Source: Homarus americanus
Taxonomy: Eukaryota > Arthropoda > Malacostraca > Decapoda > Nephropidae
Reading direction: 5' to 3'
DNA length: 64,000 bases
Assembly: GCF_018991925.1 (NCBI RefSeq)
Contig: NW_024722158.1
Coordinates: 5,795,723-5,859,722 of the forward strand
Part shown: in pieces, positions 60,623 through 64,000 of the stretch
Layout: every line of letters starts with the position of its first letter
Numbering within the stretch: the stretch's first letter is position 1
Notes under the pieces: generated by a model
What the model saw: the letters and a program-made list of their open reading frames with translations, nothing else
Databases searched by the model: none
Told to the model about the DNA's origin: nothing
Position numbers and translations under genes: made by a program

Positions 60623-60692
60623 ATTGGCCCCGCCCTCATGAGCTTCCCGCTTAGTGACGTCACAATTTAAAGTTTTGATTTAAACCTCCAAT
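60623..60692. promoter_or_regulatory. promoter-like cluster: ATTGG, GC box, CRE, CCAAT
   Basis: Within 70 bp lie ATTGG (60624-60628), a GC box GGCCCCGCCC, a perfect palindromic CRE TGACGTCA (60655-60662) and CCAAT (60688-60692). The surround is AT-rich with few other GC words. Which strand or gene it would serve is unknown. Confidence 0.4.
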
Positions 60693-60831
60693 CGGTGTTA
60701 TTTACGCTTCATGGCCGAGCTGATTTAAATGGCACTAAACCTGACAACTCTAATTGCCACTAAATGTTCAGGGGTTAAATGTCACCTGGCTGTCAGGGCT
60801 TTGAGTGCCCCTGACACCCACAGATTAAATA

Positions 60832-61022
60832 CCACCAGAACTCACTTTAAATACCACCAGACACTCACATTAAATGCCACCAGACACGCACTTTAAATGC
60901 CACCAGACACTCACATTAAATGCCACCAGACACTCACATTAAATGCCACCAGACACTCACATTAAATGCCACCAGACACTCACTTTAAATGCCACCAGAC
61001 ACTCACTTTAAATGCCACCAGA
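60832..61022 (+). repeat. 23-bp minisatellite (AAATGCCACCAGACACTCACATT)
   Basis: Eight or nine copies, with TTTAAATACC variants at the edges. Confidence 0.93.
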
Positions 61023-61657
61023 CGTCCGGAGCTTAAATACCACTGGCACAGGACACGTGAGGTTGCAACAGCTGATTTTTATTTACAAACATACAACTCA
61101 GCTGATATATAATATGTATCGTTTACCAATAATAGCAAACGTTTGATCTTTCATACACCAATATTAACATCTCTCCAGCGGCTGATTCTTTCTTTAAAAA
61201 TGTCAACAACAGCTGGTGTCTTGCTTACCACCAATGACAGCAGTTCTTCCTTTGTTTACCAACATCAAAAACAGCTGATACTCAGTTTACAAACACCAAT
61301 ACCAGTAATAACTCAATTCTGACGATATTCTGGCTTGTTCATTCCAGTTGAAAATATTCTTAATTAAACAGACGACAAATTAAACATTAAAGGGACTCGT
61401 TTTAGTTTTAATATTGATAAATCCAGCTACTAATTTGCATATGAAGGGAGGAATGCGATGGCTCCAATATGCTTTTTTATTGATGCCCGGATAGCTCAAG
61501 TAATGTTTCATCACGTTATTGCACTAAACAAGGTTCCTTTTAATAACTGACGTTTATTGACAGCCAAAAATGCCTTAATTACATTGCTTGCATTATACGA
61601 AACGAAAAATGGCTCTTTGACTGAAAATTGTATTGACTAACAGTATTCATGTCAACT

Positions 61658-61710
<53 letters not shown>

Positions 61711-61904
61711 AGTTTTGTGAGCCAGTTCACGTCTGTTACAGCGCCATAAAGATGATTAATTTCTCTAATTTTTATTCTAAACAAAATATTGTACAAAAGT
61801 ATTTCCGTGTACACCGGCGGCTGAGCCATTTGTGTCTCACTAACTGACCTGTGACTGTCCATACATACATACATACATACATACATACATACATACATAC
61901 ATAC

Positions 61905-61935
<31 letters not shown>

Positions 61936-62105
61936 CATACATACATACATACATACATACATACATTGTGAGAAGTTTTAAGCATCTGTGAGTTGTTATG
62001 AGTCTTTGTGAGTCTTTGTGAGTCAGCGCTCAGGCATGTTTGGGGTTCATGAATTATTTAAGCCGCAACTTACTGAATATTTTACTGTATGTCCACCTGT
62101 GTTAT

Positions 62106-62108
<3 letters not shown>

Positions 62109-62146
<38 letters not shown>

Positions 62147-62561
62147 ATCGGCTTTTATATGTCTCTCTTTGCCTGTCTATATCCTCTACTGTGTCTGTCT
62201 CTGTCTCTGTCTGTGTGTGTCTGTCTGTCTGTCTTGACGTACAAAGCAAAGTCTCATAATCGGTGCATGACTCTTATCCCTTCCTTCCTCTCCTTTCTTC
62301 TCCATTTCCTCCTCTATACCTCTTCCTCCTTCACCTGCTCTTCCCCTCTTCCTATCATCACAGAACAAAGAACAAAATCTATAATAACTTCCTTTCTTCT
62401 TCTTCTTCTTCTTCTTCTTCTTCTTCTTCTTCTTCTTCTTCTTCTCATCGTATTTTTGTGTTTTTGTTGTTTATGTCTTGTTTATGTTATGTCACCACTA
62501 CCACCATTATCACCACTACCACTACTACCATCATCACTACTACCTTCATCACTACCAAAGC

Positions 62562-62595
<34 letters not shown>
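62109..62595 (+). repeat. TC, TCTG, TTC, CAC and CA microsatellites
   Basis: (TC)n at 62109-62144, TGTC-type at 62190-62235, (TTC)n at 62397-62445, CACTAC-type at 62490-62550 and (CA)n at 62565-62595. Absent from the left arm. Confidence 0.92.
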
Positions 62596-62596
<1 letters not shown>

Positions 62597-62649
62597 CAAC
62601 CATCCTCCTCTACCTTAAGAGCTAAATCATGTAAGATAAACGTAATAAT

Positions 62650-62747
62650 TCAACCAACAGGGAAGAGCCATTGACCGGGGCGGTACTCGGGACAAGACAG
62701 TGGTAAGTGAAGCTCCGTCGGGTGTAATGTGATGTAGGCGTTGTACA
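62650..62747 (-). pseudogene. mirrored copy of the candidate exon in the right arm
   Basis: The minus strand has the same acceptor (CTCACCACAAG) and an open 32-codon frame ending in TGA at 62650. It differs from the left copy at three residues (Ala to Pro, Leu to Pro, Asp to Val). The 34-nt upstream segment is not present in this arm, so the copy is probably incomplete. Confidence 0.3.
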
Positions 62748-63072
62748 CTTGTGGTGAGAGACAGGGAGGAGGGAGGGAGAGAGAGGCAGGGAAGAAGGAA
62801 GAGGAGGGAAGGAGATAAAGAGAGAGGATGAATAAGGAGAGTAAGGAGGAAGAGGAGGAAGTTGAAGGAAGGAAAGAAGGAAGAGATAGAAAAGAGGGAG
62901 ATAAGGAATACTATTGAATCACTCGAAATAGGAGGAAGGGGAGGAAAGAGGAAAGGGGTGAAGATGAGGAAGGAGGGAAGAGGGGGAAGGTGGAGGCGTC
63001 TGGTGGAGGCTGTGAGGCAGAGTGGATCTTCATGTAGTTATAATGTGTCACTTAAATGTTGATATGTTGCCT

Positions 63073-63158
63073 CTGTCTGTCTGTCTGTCTGTCTGTGTCT
63101 GTCTGTCTCTGTCTCTCTGTCTGTCTGTCTGTCTCTGTCTGTCTGTCTACCCATATTC

Positions 63159-63190
<32 letters not shown>

Positions 63191-63218
63191 CAACACTAAA
63201 AATAATAACAATAACACA

Positions 63219-63249
<31 letters not shown>

Positions 63250-63250
63250 A
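63073..63250 (+). repeat. TCTG, ATA and ACT microsatellites
   Basis: (TCTG)n with TCTC breaks at 63073-63148, (ATA)n at 63162-63190 and (CTA)n at 63223-63249. Confidence 0.95.
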
Positions 63251-63614
63251 CAACAACAACTACAAGGTAAATAAACCAAAACCTTCTCAACAGCTGAAGG
63301 AAAAACGAAATCTGTTCCCATCAACACAGAGAGTGAAAATGTGGTGTCGCTGTTCTCTCCAAAAAAACGAAAATTATCCACCAACTCGTCACATCAAACT
63401 TACATAATTCAAAAGCTTCTCCTGATTTACATAACAAATTAGCCGAGATTACCCAAGTTTACCAGGGGATTAGAGGAAGGGATTAATGATTTAAACCGGG
63501 ATTTATTGCATAGTTCAGCGTGATCTTTCTTTTTCGTATCAATGTATAAGGGGGATTTACGGAGAGAGAGAGAGAGAGACAGCTCCTTCTCTCTCTCCTA
63601 TTCCCTCCGTCGAC

Positions 63615-63992
63615 TCAATTACCACGCACAGAAAAACACATTAAAGCCTCCTCTTATGACCCATTTACCTCCCAATTACACCCAATTTCACTTGCTTTAA
63701 AACATCACCCTATTAGAGTCTTCATGATTTTGCCAATTATTAGTCTCTCACTGCCTCAACAATATTTCAATTATATGTTTTATTAGTCAAATTGGTACAG
63801 CTCAAATAAATCACCAATTACCTCTAAATAGTCATGCCAATTACAATTAACTCAGTGACTTAATAATCATCCATTTATATATAGAAAGTCTAGCCAATTA
63901 CAGTAGATGAGGCTTCAATAAAGTGCCAATTAGAGATAGATAGTTTCTGCCAATTACAACTAACTCATTGCATCACTAATCAGACAATTACG
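63615..63992 (+). promoter_or_regulatory. dense cluster of CAATTA words
   Basis: CAATTA, usually CCAATTAC, occurs at about eleven places (63616, 63673, 63734, 63763, 63813, 63833, 63841, 63897, 63926, 63955, 63985). CAATTA is the complement of TAATTG, a homeodomain core. The spacing is irregular and the flanks differ, so it is not a clean tandem repeat. Confidence 0.45.
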
Positions 63993-64000
63993 GATAGAAA

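Larger units (their letters stand above)
61660..63072 (-). repeat. right arm of the large inverted duplication
   Basis: Reverse complement of 56868-58352 with few substitutions outside microsatellites. It has its own insertion at about 62100-62565 (CT, TTC, CAC and CA repeats). It begins in a (TC)n block and ends at a (TCTG)n block. Confidence 0.9.

Overview
This is a 64-kb piece of an animal nuclear genome, with spliced genes, GT-AG introns, dense microsatellites and minisatellites and many small DNA transposons. Repeated interstitial TTAGG/CCTAA tracts (the arthropod telomere unit), abundant dinucleotide repeats and Tigger/pogo-type elements suggest an arthropod, most likely a decapod crustacean. 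That placement is inference, since no species-diagnostic sequence was recognised.

Three genes can be read with confidence, all on the minus strand. (1) An ERI1-type 3'-5' exoribonuclease (13.97-24.2 kb) has eight coding exons and a probable noncoding first exon near 25.24 kb. It encodes 475 aa with a SAP domain and a complete DEDDh catalytic set. (2) A Hedgehog acyltransferase (HHAT/rasp, MBOAT family; 36.09-42.05 kb) has ten coding exons encoding 525 aa, with the MBOAT Asp and His exactly 40 residues apart. (3) A single-exon seven-finger C2H2 zinc-finger protein of 410 aa (49.575-50.807 kb) has an upstream ORF whose stop codon overlaps the start codon. I read the exon joins from the sequence, and all junctions keep phase. 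No functional link between the three genes is evident.

Region by region: 0-13.7 kb holds no intact gene, only foldback elements, a 1.4-kb TIR element, minisatellites and one decayed coding repeat. 13.7-25.3 kb is ERI1; its last intron holds a full-length but broken Tigger transposon, another intron holds three tandem-repeat arrays, and another holds a nested pair of TIR elements. 25.3-36 kb is intergenic (or HHAT 3'UTR), with a non-LTR reverse-transcriptase remnant and several repeats. 36-42 kb is HHAT. 43-49 kb has a 31-bp minisatellite and a few orphan exon-like segments. 49-52.9 kb has the zinc-finger gene, two palindromic elements and a decayed zinc-finger copy.

From about 53 kb to the end the character changes to microsatellite and polypyrimidine DNA. 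A large imperfect inverted duplication lies here, with arms at about 56.87-58.35 and 61.66-63.07 kb around a 3.3-kb spacer. Each arm carries the same exon-like open segment behind a conserved splice acceptor. The last 400 bp contain an unusual cluster of CAATTA words.
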